A stretch of DNA of 64,000 nucleotides from Dermanyssus gallinae (GCA_003439945.1 QVRM01006127.1:124001-188000), one strand, 5' to 3'. Positions 1 through 13,282 are shown, counted from the stretch's first letter. Notes: a model not told the origin generated them from the letters alone. A program made the numbers and translations.

Positions 1-43
1 CTGAAGCGTGAATAGGGAGAACAAGCAAATCTATGAACTAAAA

Positions 44-46
<3 letters not shown>

Positions 47-109
<63 letters not shown>
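47..109. repeat. (AT)n microsatellite
   Basis: About 31 uninterrupted AT units at the left edge of the window. It is the first of some thirty similar arrays in the window. Confidence 0.95.
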
Positions 110-116
<7 letters not shown>

Positions 117-486
117 TAGCAGGACCGCTCTGTGCGCATCTGACACTGGAGATGATATGGTGGCGCGGATAGCGTGACGTGCTTGTTCCCATCGCACAAC
201 TGGTAAAAAAGCAGCCAAAATGAACACACTTGAAGAATGTTGTCGGTCTATTGCCGATCAATCAATGGGTCAACCGATGCATCAATCGGGCCATTCTTAT
301 GATTACTCTTATTGTTATTATTATTATTGGCGGCGTAACGATTTGCCATGTAATCGGTTACCACAGGTAACCGATTGTAATTGCCGACGAACACGAGACA
401 CCTCTGAAGGCGGCGGGGGGCTGAAGGCCGAACGCAGACGAATTGGATCGGGTCGGGTTGACGTTGGTTCGATGGAGTTTGTTCGT

Positions 487-506
487 AATAATAATAATAT
501 ATAATA

Positions 507-546
<40 letters not shown>
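487..546. repeat. (AAT)n microsatellite
   Basis: Near-perfect AAT repeats with one short AT interruption at about 500-510. The reverse strand yields poly-Tyr or poly-Ile open frames that are not genes. Confidence 0.95.
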
Positions 547-3500
547 CGGACAACAGCTGTCGTGCACGTAGCCGACCGCTAGACAGTCTAGACGGTTCTG
601 CTCATTGTCATGTGTAGTATGCAGAATAGTAGTCACTGTCGTAGAGGAACTTAATCTAGTAGTCGTCTGTGACTACGACAAGTCAAATGTAATGCAGCAG
701 GTACCCGCAGACAGAAAAAAAAGGCTTCAAAGAAGAGCGCCGTGAAGATCAGATCATTGATTTCCTCGCTTTTACTTTTCGCCTTTGTCGTGTACTTCAT
801 TTTGTTCACCAATGTTGTCCGGTTTCGCCGCGCTGTGCTGGAAATAGATGGGCGATACATTGGAAGTCAGGTTTTTTATGACGGAAGTAAGCGGGAGGCG
901 CATCGACGCCCGTCCGAAGTCTCTCGGCCAAATCAAATTATGCTATCAAATTATGCCGCGAATTGTCGACATCTAACGGTCATAGATTGCGGGCATGTAA
1001 CGGGCATCACGTCGTGATATTACTTTTGTCGCTGTTGTTACTGTTACTATTGTTGTTATTTTTGTTTTTATTGTTATTGTTGTTTTGGTCACTATTTTTG
1101 TCGCTATTGTTTTGGTCACGGTTGTTCTTCTAATCGCTGTTGTGGCTGTCGTTGTTATTTATTTGATCGTTTTTTTGGCAGAGAGATGTGCAAATGTTGA
1201 AAAAAAACGATTCAAATGGTATGTGTGCTCGTCGTGCTCAGATCGAACCCACGACTCCCATTTTAATGCCTAAATCGTCGATCGTCTCATACATGTTGTG
1301 CGGTCGACACGGTTGTTTATGTTGCTGTTGTTGTCGCTGCTGCTGCCATTTTATTTAATACTATATTTAATATCGTTGTTGTCCCTGCTGATGTTGCCAT
1401 TGAGGGCATGCCATCCGGAAAAGATCCTTAAAACGGCGTTTACGTGGCGACACTGGAGGCGCTAGAGCGACCACATCTCCGGCAATCATGCATGTAGCCC
1501 TTGTAATAAAAACAGCTACAGGCAGTCGCAAATATAGACTGATGACTGAAGACGCTACGGCACTCTAAGATCTACACTGCGTCAGCTAGCAGCGTCCTAT
1601 AGAAGCTGCTAGTCATCTTAGCTTAGAAATAGAAAGATATCAATTTTGATTTCATTAAACATCACGGAAATAACGTATCTGAATTTACACACCCAGCACC
1701 GCAACATTTCGACAACAACAACAACTGCAACAACAACAACAGAAACAGCTACAATGACGACGACCCCAATGATCTACCTATACGAAGCTGGCACGTTCTC
1801 ACAACGTCCACCGGCGAACTGGGCGGAGTCTGAAGAAAAACCGTCTCAATCAAGTCTTAACAAACAGACAACAAAAAAACAACATCTATCGGTCTATCAG
1901 CTCTGCACATTTCCGCATCGACTCGTGTCTGTGACTCGGTGCCTCAGCTCGGATAGTAAACATAAAACATTTTCTTGTGTTGTCGATTTGGGCGTTCATT
2001 CGCCAGTTCCTTCCCCCTCCCGCCCCCTTTAAGAATCGCATTATAGTCAAATGACACAGTGAGCACAGGAAATTGTATGTACTTCTAAAGACAGACTTGA
2101 GAAACCAGAGTCTCGATTCCTGCCTTCGATTTGAATAAGATCGACCGACTGTCGCTAACAGCAATAGCAGCAGCAACAGCAGCACCGGCAGCAACCCTAG
2201 CTTAAGCAGCTAACGGAAGCTTGTCAATGAGCCTTTAGTCTCGCCTCCCACTACTGGTTTCAAGTACGTGCCAACTTCATTCTGTTATTGTGTGATCTTT
2301 AATGAAATTGAGACCAATAAGTTTCAGTTTCGAGCAGCATATATATATATATATATATATACTTTGCGATTACGGAATGCGTGCATAGCGTCGACATTAT
2401 CGTCATCGCCAGCAGCAGCTGAGACATCATGCCTTATGCCAGGCGCAGTCCACCAGCGTTTCATGAAAACATGTTCATGACGTTCCGCGCCAGCCCGGTC
2501 GGACCCAGCTTTGGATTTGAGCGTCTGTCTGCCTGCCTGTCCGGCCCATTTGCTTTGCGTTGTCAGCGATCCCTGATTAGAATTGTCGGGCCTATTCGAA
2601 ACAAAGCGTGCCTACGTAAGCCACGCCAGCGATTCGCGTATTAGCATTAGCACACAGAAGCACTGACTTATCTCGCTAGGTAGCTCGTGTCCCCCTTCGT
2701 CATTCGAGCCAATCCGAACCAATGGACGACGTGATCACAGCCTGTCTGGGTCCTGTTTGAGCGTTCGAAACGTCACATAATGGGTGTTAATAAAGCAATA
2801 AAATAGAGTCAAAATCCCTATAGCTTTACTGACAATGCTGAGTAAAGTATGGCGGAGAAGGGTCAGCCAGATTGTGCTGCATCGCAACATTTGTCGATCA
2901 GCTACGACAAATGTTATCTGGACCTATCTTCAGCCATTTATTTACGCGTACCACTGTTCACCAGTAGAAAGAGCCTTATGCTTTGCTGGTCAATCGTTGG
3001 TTCGATGACATCGGTGTTAGTTGTGCGAGAGAAAAGAAGCGACAATATCAAAAACACAATGGCAGTACTAACAACAACACTAACAATAACAACAACGCAA
3101 TTACGACAACGTTGGTGACCACAGCAGCTAGAACAAAGGCCACTACAATTTACGTATCAGCACCAGAGGTATGACAAAGACCACGACAGCAACAGCAACA
3201 GCCAACAATGACACGACCAACAAGAGCACAACAACAGCAACACAACCAACAACAACACAACAACAACACGACAACAATAATTACAACACAAAACAACAAC
3301 AATAACAACAACAACGCGATAACAAAATCACAATAACAACAATAGAAGTAGCGGCCAGTCTGCGCGTGCGTCAGCACTTGAGAACGAAGGTATTGCGAGG
3401 GGCTGACAAAAACATGCCCCCAAGGAAACCAAGGATCCAGACACACCTAGCTGCAGGCAATAGCCTAGTAACAGTTAACGGTGAGTCGTACAACTCACTT

Positions 3501-3959
3501 TACAACACGCGTACATGCACGGAGGACTGGGGAACAAAACGAGAGAAGCACAGGGGTCAGGAACGAGAGAAGAGAACAAGAAGTAGAAAAAAGCATATAG
3601 GGAAAGGGATGAAGACGAAGACGAAGACGATGAAGAACAATGGGACACGACCAACTGCGGTCATGATCAGTGAAGACAACAGCATTGACTACTATCTACT
3701 TCATATACTTATTAGCTTAGACACATGCAGATAGCTGCACACAAAGACACACATTTGCACACATTTCATTCGTGCAATCAATGCGTAAAATCTGCTCGTA
3801 CATGTTGAAGACAACGGCTGTAAGTACGGCGGGCAAGCGGACGCGTCACTTCAGCGGACCGCCAATGCTTGCGCAATTACAACCACACCAACCACAGGCT
3901 TGTCTCTTTGTTTTGGCTGGCAACACATCTCATGCTGCGTGTGTATATACGTAAATGCA

Positions 3960-3996
3960 ATATATATATATATAGGTATATATATGCATGTATATA

Positions 3997-4081
<85 letters not shown>
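3960..4081. repeat. Compound (AT)n microsatellite
   Basis: AT repeats interrupted by GTAT, GCATGT and ACAT words. The sequence is nearly self-complementary, so both strands give long Tyr/Ile open frames; none is a gene. Confidence 0.93.
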
Positions 4082-4082
<1 letters not shown>

Positions 4083-4586
4083 TATGTATATGTATATATA
4101 CAGGTACATGTTGGAGGGTACTGCAAGTGCAATTGTGTAGTAGTTGCGAGCGACAGCAGCAGAACAAAGACGCTTGCCCACTTAAGATAATATGAAGCTA
4201 GCGGTATTGACAGATAACAAGTGGTCATTTGTGTGTTGCGAACCTGCTGACAAATTGCTGGCCACTCACAAATGAACGTTCGCCTAATGACACCTAGCAT
4301 GCCTGGCAAATAGGTGTCCACCAACAGAGACGATGAAACTGTGGCGTCAAATTATGCTGGAGTGGCTATTACCCACTATAACTACTAGACAATCGTTTTA
4401 GGTACTCGGTTACTTGAGCCGCCTCTACAGAGCTAATTATACCACATAAGGTTATGTAGAGCATACTAGCCGAACTACATGCATATATACATATATATAT
4501 GAAGACACGGACGATAGCCTGCAAAATACCCTCAATTGTTACAATTGTTGAACATTTGTTCGTTCTAAAAATTCTGAAGTTAATGA

Positions 4587-4795
4587 TGAACAATTTGCCC
4601 TATGTATATATATATATATTATTTATATATATGTAAATAATTAACCAAGCTAGTCGCAAAACCCTCGAGCTCTGGATATCGCTATCACAAACCCTTAGAG
4701 TGTTTTCGATATTTCATGCTTTGCTCTTTCCGCTCGAACCTATCATATATATAATTTGATATATATATATATATATATATACATAGGGCAAATTG

Positions 4796-4799
<4 letters not shown>
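4587..4799. repeat. Inverted repeat around an AT-rich core
   Basis: The sequence from 4587, beginning TGAACAATTTGCCCTATGTA and running into AT repeats, recurs as its reverse complement ending at 4799. The arms are about 30 bp, of which 20 bp lie outside the AT repeat. The intervening 150 bases hold no coding sequence. It may be a foldback element or an inverted duplication seeded by AT repeats. Confidence 0.8.

Positions 4800-4856
<57 letters not shown>
4738..4856. repeat. (AT)n microsatellites
   Basis: Two AT arrays separated by the right arm of the 4587-4799 inverted repeat. Confidence 0.9.
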
Positions 4857-4859
<3 letters not shown>

Positions 4860-5175
4860 TGCTGCATATTCATTCATATACATACTTTCGTCTGAATTTG
4901 ATTAAGTTGCATTTATGAAACTTATTCACTATATCGATTTCTACAAGAGGGAAGCATTTCATTTAGCGTTACGCGTGTTTGCTCCTCTCGTTCCATTCAA
5001 TTGCCTAGGACCGTATGCAATCAACGTCTATCATCACGCCAATGCTTCTTCCCGTTGGCTGATTTGATACACGTCGGCAAAAAAGACAACGTAAAAGAGG
5101 CAGGAAGATATGTAAAAATGGAATATATTTTTACTAATAAAGACGCAGACCTATTATATATACACGTTTGCGTGC

Positions 5176-5176
5176 A

Positions 5177-5215
<39 letters not shown>
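5176..5215. repeat. (AT)n microsatellite
   Basis: About 20 AT units in otherwise non-coding DNA. Confidence 0.9.
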
Positions 5216-5221
<6 letters not shown>

Positions 5222-5653
5222 GAGAGCGGATTGGCAATTCTAGTACGTTACATTTTGCCGCCAGACCAAAAGCACCAACGACTTCCGGTTTGTTTTGCTT
5301 AGAAGGGTTATTCTTCAACTACACACAGGCCAAATTTCGTTTATTGTTCAAGTTTGGTTCAAACAAATCAAAACCTAAACTCCCAGCAAACAGCTCCTAA
5401 AGCCCATCCTTGCGACAGCGCACCGACGCACACATCGTTACTGGTTTCGAATTATTTGTCGAAAAATTCGATTTCTATTCTTCCATAACATCCCTATTTG
5501 CCGGGCCTGGTTCGACACTTTCTGTTTTCATGGATTAAGAACAATTGAGGGCAAAACTTTTGAGACTCTAGGTAAAATAAAAAACAGTAGCAAGAGCACC
5601 TCAACTCGATTCCAAATGACGCGATTAAAAATTTTACGAAGGGTTTAAACAAA

Positions 5654-5693
<40 letters not shown>

Positions 5694-6927
5694 CTTGTTT
5701 GATTCACCCTCGTATATATATATATATATATCAGGGCTCCTAGGATGCCCCTGTTATCATTGGAGCTGTCACTGTCGTCTAGGAAAGAGGAAGCAGATAG
5801 TACTTTGACGCCTATGGCAGCCACATTACGAGTACTTCAAGGCGCACGACGCTTTGAAGGATTCATTTGCCTTTGTACCGGCAGTCCATGATGGGGGAGG
5901 CGTGGTGGAGAATGTGATGTCCATCACGGCGAGAGGGGTAAGCCTTATGGCGGTAATAGCGAACACAATGATGATGATGGTCAAGATCTTGATGATGACC
6001 ACTTCCCCGATGCCCCCCCTCCCCCCCCCCCCGCCGCGACGTTTTCCGGCGGAAGCAAAACGCTACCATTTCCTCCTGGGGGGGCGTAATGATTGGTGCC
6101 CGTCGCAGGGAGCGAGCAAACGTTGCCCATCTACCTTCGGTACTTTACCGATGACCGACCAGCAAATGAACTGAAGCTATGGGGTGCATGACGAAAATGA
6201 AGACCCCACGAAATGAAGACCACCTCGGCAGCTGAAGCTGCCATAGTTGCCTGTTGTGCCGAACAGCCTTTGCCACAGCTGGAGCAATTGTTTGACAACA
6301 GCAACAACATCTAGAACCCCAGCAGTAACAACAACATCTACAACCCCAGCAGCAACAACAACAACAACATCTGCAACCCCAGCAGCAACAACAACAACAA
6401 CCGAATGATGATTCGTTGTTACGTTAAAACTGTTGTTATTGATAGCTCTTCTTTGCTGCTGCTGCTACCGCTGCTTCTAGAACGACAAGCACCAGCCCCG
6501 CCGGTCTTCCGCTCGATAACCGTTGTGGCCATTTTGGTGTGTGACGGGGGCTGGAAACTGGCGTTCGTGAACGGAACACTGGCTGGGCCCGTCAGAGCAA
6601 GCAGCCGCCCCAGTAGCGACAACGAGACAGTAATCGCTCAATTTGCTCTTCTGCTTCGTGCCGACGAAGCGATACTGAGCGATTTACGTTGGCCGCCCCC
6701 CGGCCAAAGACAAAACCATCATCATATGTGATAATAGCTCACAAGTCCCTCGGGTGTACACGAGATGGCACGAGAGAGAGAGAGAAGAGAGCGAGATCCA
6801 TTACGTGGATGATGGTAGGGTTGCAGCGGCGGCGGTGGTCGATCAGTCATTTGTAAGGGTAAGGTATTCCCACACAATATATATGCGTATTTAAATCATT
6901 GGAGTTCCCGTAAACACTTTATTCTTC

Positions 6928-6964
<37 letters not shown>

Positions 6965-6965
<1 letters not shown>

Positions 6966-7006
6966 TACCTCAGTTGAATTGCGATGAGCTATCTCAGTTG
7001 AACCGC
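6965..7006 (-). repeat. Inverted partner of the 24-bp minisatellite
   Basis: The reverse complement of these 42 bases matches 8099-8140 with two mismatches. It carries the core TTCAACTGAGATAGCTCATC of the minisatellite at 8051-8173, but in the opposite orientation. It directly follows an (AT)n array at 6931-6962. No gene is visible between the two copies. Confidence 0.85.
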
Positions 7007-8050
7007 CAGTGTTTATATTTCCTCGTAGTAATTCTATATAGTCGCGCCGGCGACGCTGTCTGTTCGTATGGCTACCACCTGTATCTGCACGTGCTGACTA
7101 TGTGCTTCTTCTTCTTCTACTACTGCGAAGCTATTTTGATGCCGGTCTCGCTTTACAGGCCATTTCGGCTGCAGTTCTTTTTGCATCCGATGTTTGTTAG
7201 CTGCTGTTGCTGCTGCAAATCCAGCAGCAGCAGCAGCAGCTGCAGTTCCAACAGCAGTGTTGGAACTGTCATGATGATAATTGTTGTCGATGTTCGTATT
7301 TTGTTCTTTATGCGTTTGCGTTTACCACCATTCAGTCGCTGGCTCGAGTCAATATTAAGTTCCGCTCGCCGCCCCGTCCGTCGGTCGCTAAGTTCCGAGC
7401 AATCGAGTTCCGTGTCGCTGCGTTGTTTATGATGATTGTTCTCGCCAAAATATATCTTCTTCTCGCGTGCCAATCGCGGCGGTGCTGGCGGCGGCAGCCC
7501 CGCCGACACAACGCAGAACAACAACAGCAACCACCAGCCAAAAACCGTTCGACACAACACAATGTTTACGCCGCCGCTTTTATCTTATTTTCCTCTTTTT
7601 TTTGTTTTCTTTAACGGCAAAGGATCAAACCAATCAAAGCACAACATGGTTTCGTTTTTGCCGCTTGAGCCAGCCAGTCAGCTGGTCGAATGTGCTTTCC
7701 TGTGGTGCCGTGTTGTTGGTATGTGTGTGTGTGTGTTTTCAGCTCAATAACCATCAAAATCCATTTGGCCTGCGTCTGTTGTTACCGTATAAGGCGAAAC
7801 CAGTCCGGACCGTTACGTGCAACGTGCTCGTACAGTTAAGTGCCGCCTTGAGGGGCATACTGGCCATTTGGGCAGAGGGAATGGAGAAGGGGGAAATATC
7901 GAGGAGCAGTATGAAATAGCAAAGGACAAAAAGTCTCATCGCTCAATGCTGCTAATTTGACCTCGACTAACCTCAAAGAAGAACCGCAGGCTGAGGCAAG
8001 GCATTTTGTCTCAGACACGCTTCCTGTCGTCTGGTGGTGCACTTCAACAA
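7007..8050. other. Unassigned DNA between the inverted minisatellite copies
   Basis: The stretch contains CAG/CTG and CAA tracts near 7200-7260 and 7515-7550 and a short GT run near 7722. Overlapping open frames exist on both strands, but none has recognisable motifs, a Kozak start or splice borders that would set it apart from chance. Confidence 0.5.
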
Positions 8051-8173
8051 TTACTGAGGTGGCTCATTGCAGTTCTCGTGAGGTTGCTTTATTCCATTGC
8101 GGTTCAACTGAGATAGCTCATCGCAGTTCAACTGGGGTAGCTCATTGTAGTTCTACTGAGGTAGCATGTAGAA
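8051..8173 (+). repeat. Diverged 24-bp minisatellite, about five units
   Basis: The units start at about 8051, 8073, 8103, 8127 and 8151. They follow the pattern TTCAACTGAGRTAGCTCATYG with a GCAG or GTAG end. The third and fourth units are clean 24-mers and the second is longer. The open frame across it is just the repeat translated. A copy in inverted orientation lies at 6965-7006. Confidence 0.85.
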
Positions 8174-8383
8174 CGAACAGCTAAACTAGACATTAAATTC
8201 AGTAAACGCCCGACTCATCTATGCTTAGCAAAAGCGTTCTGCCTGGTAAGCCGACGACTGACAGGTTGTAACCAATAGCGAATCAATAGAAAATCAAGAG
8301 TTAATCAATCAGCGTTGATCAACTGTTACTGCGGGTATAGCAGTATTGCTGAGGCAGTAGTAGTAGTAGTAATAATAATGTCG

Positions 8384-8583
8384 AGCCCGGTGGCGTGGTG
8401 GCTCAAGTCTGCGCCTCGCAACCGGAAAAGACACATAGGTGCGCGGGTTCGAGCCCCACCGTTGCACTGATTTGTATTTATGGGGGTGCGTCTATGAAGC
8501 AATGTGAAAAAAAGTTTCGTGGACGTTAAATCTTGGCTGAGGGTCAGCCCGAAAACTTTAAGTAATAATAATAATAATAATAA
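8384..8583 (+). mobile_element. tRNA-derived SINE with (AAT)n tail
   Basis: The head resembles a tRNA, with an A-box-like TGGCTCAAGTCTG at about 8399 and a B box GGTTCGAGCCC at 8446-8456, the two halves of a pol III internal promoter. A tRNA-unrelated body of about 120 bases contains GTGGACGTTAAA, and the element ends in AATAATAAT repeats. Clear target-site duplications are not visible because both flanks are AAT-rich. It differs from the SINE family at 48539-48680 and 49258-49452. Confidence 0.75.
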
Positions 8584-9303
8584 CAACATTCGTGCTCACA
8601 ATAGCAAGCTAGTAGGGTAGGTGTAAACTTCCAATATTCATAGCACCTAATAATAACTAATAGGTTAGTGCCAACTTCCAAAGATACAGTTGCGCAGCTG
8701 ACGACGGGCGCCATGGCAAAGCCAGCCACTCACTACAGGTTGGCGTCGCGTCACGCGTCACGCAGTTACGTCCCGCCAACAGGCCATCGCTGTCGCCGCC
8801 ACCACCACCGCCTACATGTCTAAACAAACATGCATACATACATCTATCTATACAGCCATCTATCCATCTACATATGCATATGCATACAATGTATGTACAC
8901 GCACGTGCATGCATTGTGCATCTACAATGGCGTGTGCTTGCCGCCCTGTGCGATTCTGTTCCGATTGTTCCGCGACGGCAACTACATGCACGGCTGTACG
9001 GCCACTGCTGCTGGTATTGGTGGTGGTAGTGGTGGTGGTGGTAATGCTGATGCTGATGCCACTGTTGCTGCCGCAAATACAATTTGCTCCCTCCCACTCA
9101 AAGTTAAACATATATCCCAATCTGAAATCTCCCGTCGTCCCGTCGTCGTCGCCTGGTTGATTGGCCACACAAGCATAGTACGCAAAGAAAGACAATCATA
9201 GTACGCATTCAATACGCTTCTACCGCCCTTGCAGGAGGCTGTATTCGGCCGTACGTACAACCGTGACGGCGGCTGAGAGAGAGAGAGAGAGAGGTATAAT
9301 AAC

Positions 9304-9344
<41 letters not shown>

Positions 9345-9790
9345 GATAGACAGAGAGGGAGAGAGAGCGGAGAAAGGGCAAGAGAGAGACAGGGGCGTCC
9401 GACAATGTTTGTTAATTGTTGTGATTGTTTTTGTTAATGATGACTCAAAATCATTGCACGTAAGCACGTAGACGGAATAGAGGACGAAGAAAGAGAAAGT
9501 GCAAGAAAAACACTACAGTCGTGGACAACTACAACAACGCAAAACGAACAGGAGGTCGGCTGACGGGTTCTTAAGCCACATTAGCGGTGGTGCATGATGC
9601 CGCCGGCGCCCGTGGTTGATGGTCGTGATCCTGGCATCGTTGGCAGTCCCAAGTGCGCTTGGCAATCGAAAGGCGCCCGTCGGCCGAAGTTGTGCTGCAG
9701 TGAGTGGCGCCAGTATCGCCGTGGTAAAAGGGCAAACTATGCGCCGCGCAGTACACTTGAAGCTTTATTTTAGATATAAATATATATATC

Positions 9791-9821
<31 letters not shown>

Positions 9822-10349
9822 CTTAATTAGCATACAACGTAGTAGTGGACAAGACATGAATTCAAGTCAGGCGGCAGCATGACACGCTTTACTGAGTAGC
9901 CGATTAAACACGAATCGTCTATTTCAAAGCGACGTGAGCCTTTGCAGAGCTCAAAACAGCTGCTTCTGATTCTCGACAACGAGCAGCAAGTTTGGGCCAC
10001 CAAGATGCGAGTACTATCGCGACTCAAAATCATCCACCGAACAAGCCGTCCGGATCACAAACAACGACAACAACAACAACAGCGGCAACTGCAGTTGTAT
10101 CTAAGATCATCTGAACAGAAGGGGATGGATTGCTCTCACGGCACAAAAGCGATCGGTCTACGCCAACCTTGGAAAAGCAGCACAAAATAAACGCACCGAC
10201 TCACCGATAGAATAATAGATCGGTTCCTAGTAGATTACGTTACTTGGCCGCGTGGATGCATGCGTAGTAGATTCGCGTATGTAACAACCCAGATCCTGCC
10301 ACACCGAGAGCTTAGGTCTAACCCTACAACAACAACCTAAACACTATGA

Positions 10350-10350
<1 letters not shown>

Positions 10351-10412
<62 letters not shown>
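10351..10412. repeat. (ATT)n microsatellite
   Basis: About 20 uninterrupted ATT units. Confidence 0.95.
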
Positions 10413-11001
10413 CTGCAATGAATTTCACCATCTTCGTATTCATGTCATGACCATTACTACCGAAAGATGTGGTTGTACTACCGCATGAGCCGACGATCAC
10501 GATAGTCGAATCTAATACTCTACGTCAGAGAGAAACAAACCAATAAGCTGTTTGTTCATGCGCAAAGATAGGGGACTCTTACTTTCAATACAATCGTTAC
10601 AAAGTAGTAGTCATCGATGGGGGGTGGGGTTCAAGTCTCGCACATTGTATACCCGTTCCAGACAAACGTAATGGCACGGCACGTCTGAGAGATCCATAAC
10701 AAAAAGTACTTAATAACAAAAAACGTCTATTGTTAACGAACACACAAATAGATGAGCACTGCGGGAGGGGGGGGGGTTCAAAGTTGTTTTTCCCGATGGA
10801 CGTATCGTTTGTAGCTGTGTGTTTGTGTGTGTACGCGCGTTTACGAATGTAGATGCAGAACGCGAATAAACCACCAAATAAGTGTTTACGGAAACGCCTA
10901 ATTACTACCACTGACAGACCGCGCTCATAACAAACTGTGTAGTGAACAATACAAAGCAGCAGCTAGTAGGAAATGCATCGTTTAAAACTTTGCACGCGTT
11001 G

Positions 11002-11035
<34 letters not shown>

Positions 11036-11660
11036 TAAAACATTACGTCTGCATTGTAACAACACTGACGTTCGAAAAAGTACCGTTAGCTGCTATCGTC
11101 GACAAAATTGCGAACAACATGATGATATTTTTGTGAGTAGATATTCTAGCAAAACTGCCTGAATTGCTTAGTAGTGCAAAGAAAATAATCAAGCATTTTG
11201 CGATGCTCAAATGTTGATGTTCATATTACATAACAGACAAAACAAAAAATCACTTTTGTGTTATGGTTGTGCGCTACATTTGTCATGGTCATATATGCTC
11301 CCATTTGGCCATTCGCCAAGCAACCAATCCGTTTACGAACTTCCAACGGGCCACGGCTTTTAAGGTGATTGATCGCTGGCTCCTTAAGTTATTGGAGCGT
11401 ACATAAAACGTGTTCCAGCAACTCTCATTTGCCTAGTTGACGTAGAGCTTATGTGAAAAATTAGTCAATAAGAGAAACAACATCACCTAGCACGCAATAA
11501 GGGCACCAGGACGTGTCTAGGACGTCTTCCACTAACTTTCCGTATTTGCTCAGATGAAGCTCCCAGACAGGAAAGCAAAATGCAAACTTGGGAAGAACAA
11601 GAGATTCATAAGGACAAATGCACAGCAGACAATACACAAAGAAAAAGTCACGTTAAGTCA

Positions 11661-11664
<4 letters not shown>

Positions 11665-11723
<59 letters not shown>

Positions 11724-11725
11724 TA
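11665..11725. repeat. (AT)n(AG)n compound microsatellite
   Basis: An AT array passes directly into an AG array, interrupted once by GATAG. No gene flanks it closely. Confidence 0.9.
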
Positions 11726-12444
11726 GAGAGAGAGAAGAGAGAGCGCACTGCACGAATTCTTCATGCACCACCTATTTTGCATTTAGCAAATCTGGCCGAC
11801 CTTCAACCACACAACTCTACGCACATTGCAATGTTTACAGATAAAACTAAAAACAGAACCACTGACATCTGACGTTCCTGAACTTAATACAAAAAGAACA
11901 GCTAACTGGCTGATACTTGATCTAAACGATTATTTCAAATACGTTGTGCTTAAATGCCGTGTCTCTAGCGAAGTATTTTTACACCTGGACTCGCCTGAGC
12001 AAGGACGGCACGACGTAACGGTCCGACAAGTCCATATGTAGCTCCATAGAAACACTACGTCATATTACCTTCAGAAATTCCGCAATATGGTTCTAACCGA
12101 GGAAGTTCTGTTGATTAATAAGAACATCCAGAGTAAGCGTTCTTAGTTGACAAATAGAGGTACAGGTCACGTCATGGTCTAGCGCCTACAAGCTGTGCCA
12201 AATTGATGCATTTGCTTAGATAGGGTGAAACGCCGTGTCTTTCTCCCACAGAAACCTAACTCATCAGGCTAGGTGCAAAAAGTGTATTTTTTTAAAGCTG
12301 GCGGCTTAGCGCTCTCGACACGGTGAAGATCATGTTGCTTAAGAGAGCCTTGGAGAAACACATAGAGCAGGCTAACTAAAAAAATATCTACACCGATCAT
12401 CGGAAATCTGGTCAATCGTTGTCAACTTTCGCCTATAGCCTTAC

Positions 12445-12670
12445 TGAGAGAGTTCCGTAGGGGTTTTGATGAGAAGATGCAACCCGTGCCAGAAGCGTTC
12501 TAGAGAACATCGGCAATGTTGGACAGTGCACGGATGACACCGCTCTTCGAGCAGCGCCACGTTCTCACCCGCTTCGTTGTCCATGGGTTCCACCACAAAC
12601 TGTGCCATCGGACTGGGTTCCATAACCCTTAAGATGAGTGTCGCTGCACCTTTTGCTGCGTCACTTGCAC
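12445..12670 (-). CDS. Probable internal exon of an unidentified gene
   Basis: On the minus strand an acceptor (AATATTAG) at 12671-12672 precedes a 226-base open exon that ends just before a good donor, GTAAGG, at 12444-12439. The phases are 1 in and 2 out. The 74 or so residues are of normal complexity, including MEPSPMAQFVVEPMDNEAGE and SLERFWHGLHLLI, unlike the repeat translations around it. I do not recognise the family. If the donor is not used, a TAA follows three bases into the intron, so it could also be a terminal exon. A second open stretch at 12912-13160 on the same strand might belong to the same gene, but its borders are weak. Confidence 0.45.
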
Positions 12671-12850
12671 CTAATATTATGGTGAGGCATGTCGGTCCGC
12701 GCCAGCTATTTGGGTGTTGGGATCGGTGATTTTTGCGGATATGAATATACAACTATGTCTATATTCAGGATCAACGAAAACGAAAGCCTGTTCTCGAGAC
12801 TAAGCGGCCACGGGTAATGCAATGTAATGTACATTACCAACAATGTTGTA

Positions 12851-12886
<36 letters not shown>

Positions 12887-13282
12887 AAAAGAGATAGAGG
12901 CGCGGTTGCCCTTAATATTTACTGCTACAACTGTCATTTACACCGGCCAATCTATGGAGCGAATTTTTAGCATCGCGTCGAATACACAAATCTAAGCAAA
13001 GTGTCACTAGTAACACCTTGAAAACGTAAAACCCAAAGCACCACGGCAAATCCGTGAAGATCTCCTTTAAAATAGTGCTTTCCTGCATAGTTCCTTCCAT
13101 TTGTCTACTTTGGTATGCGGCCAAGGCCCGGTTGTGATGGCACACCAACCAACCAACCAACCAAAATATGCGAAAACACTTGTCGTTACATGACCGAAAT
13201 TGTAAATATTGCTGTAACCTTGAATCGACTTGCTGATGATATTGAACGTAGGGAAGAAGACCTGTAAAAGGACAAAATCAAC

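Larger units (their letters stand above)
1..6960. other. Gene-free stretch rich in simple repeats
   Basis: I see no supported gene here. The stretch holds (AT)n arrays (47-109, 2339-2360, 3960-4081, 4738-4856, 5176-5215, 5658-5690), an (AAT)n tract (487-546), CAA-rich DNA (about 3040-3340 and 6300-6400) and short GA and poly-G runs. Near 1225-1245 the minus strand reads GGGTTCGATCT, a tRNA B-box-like word, probably a SINE scrap. The open frames are low-complexity translations without flanking splice signals or recognisable motifs. Confidence 0.6.
8584..12444. other. Non-coding DNA with microsatellites
   Basis: No supported gene. Contents include (AT)n at 9303-9344, 9778-9817 and 11001-11031, an (AT)n(AG)n array at 11665-11725, GA-rich DNA at 9274-9370, and (ATT)n at 10351-10412. 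Confidence 0.55.

Noticed and set aside
3851..4324. 157-codon minus-strand frame rich in Tyr/Ile
   Set aside because: Translation of an (AT)n array; the same pattern appears in several frames.
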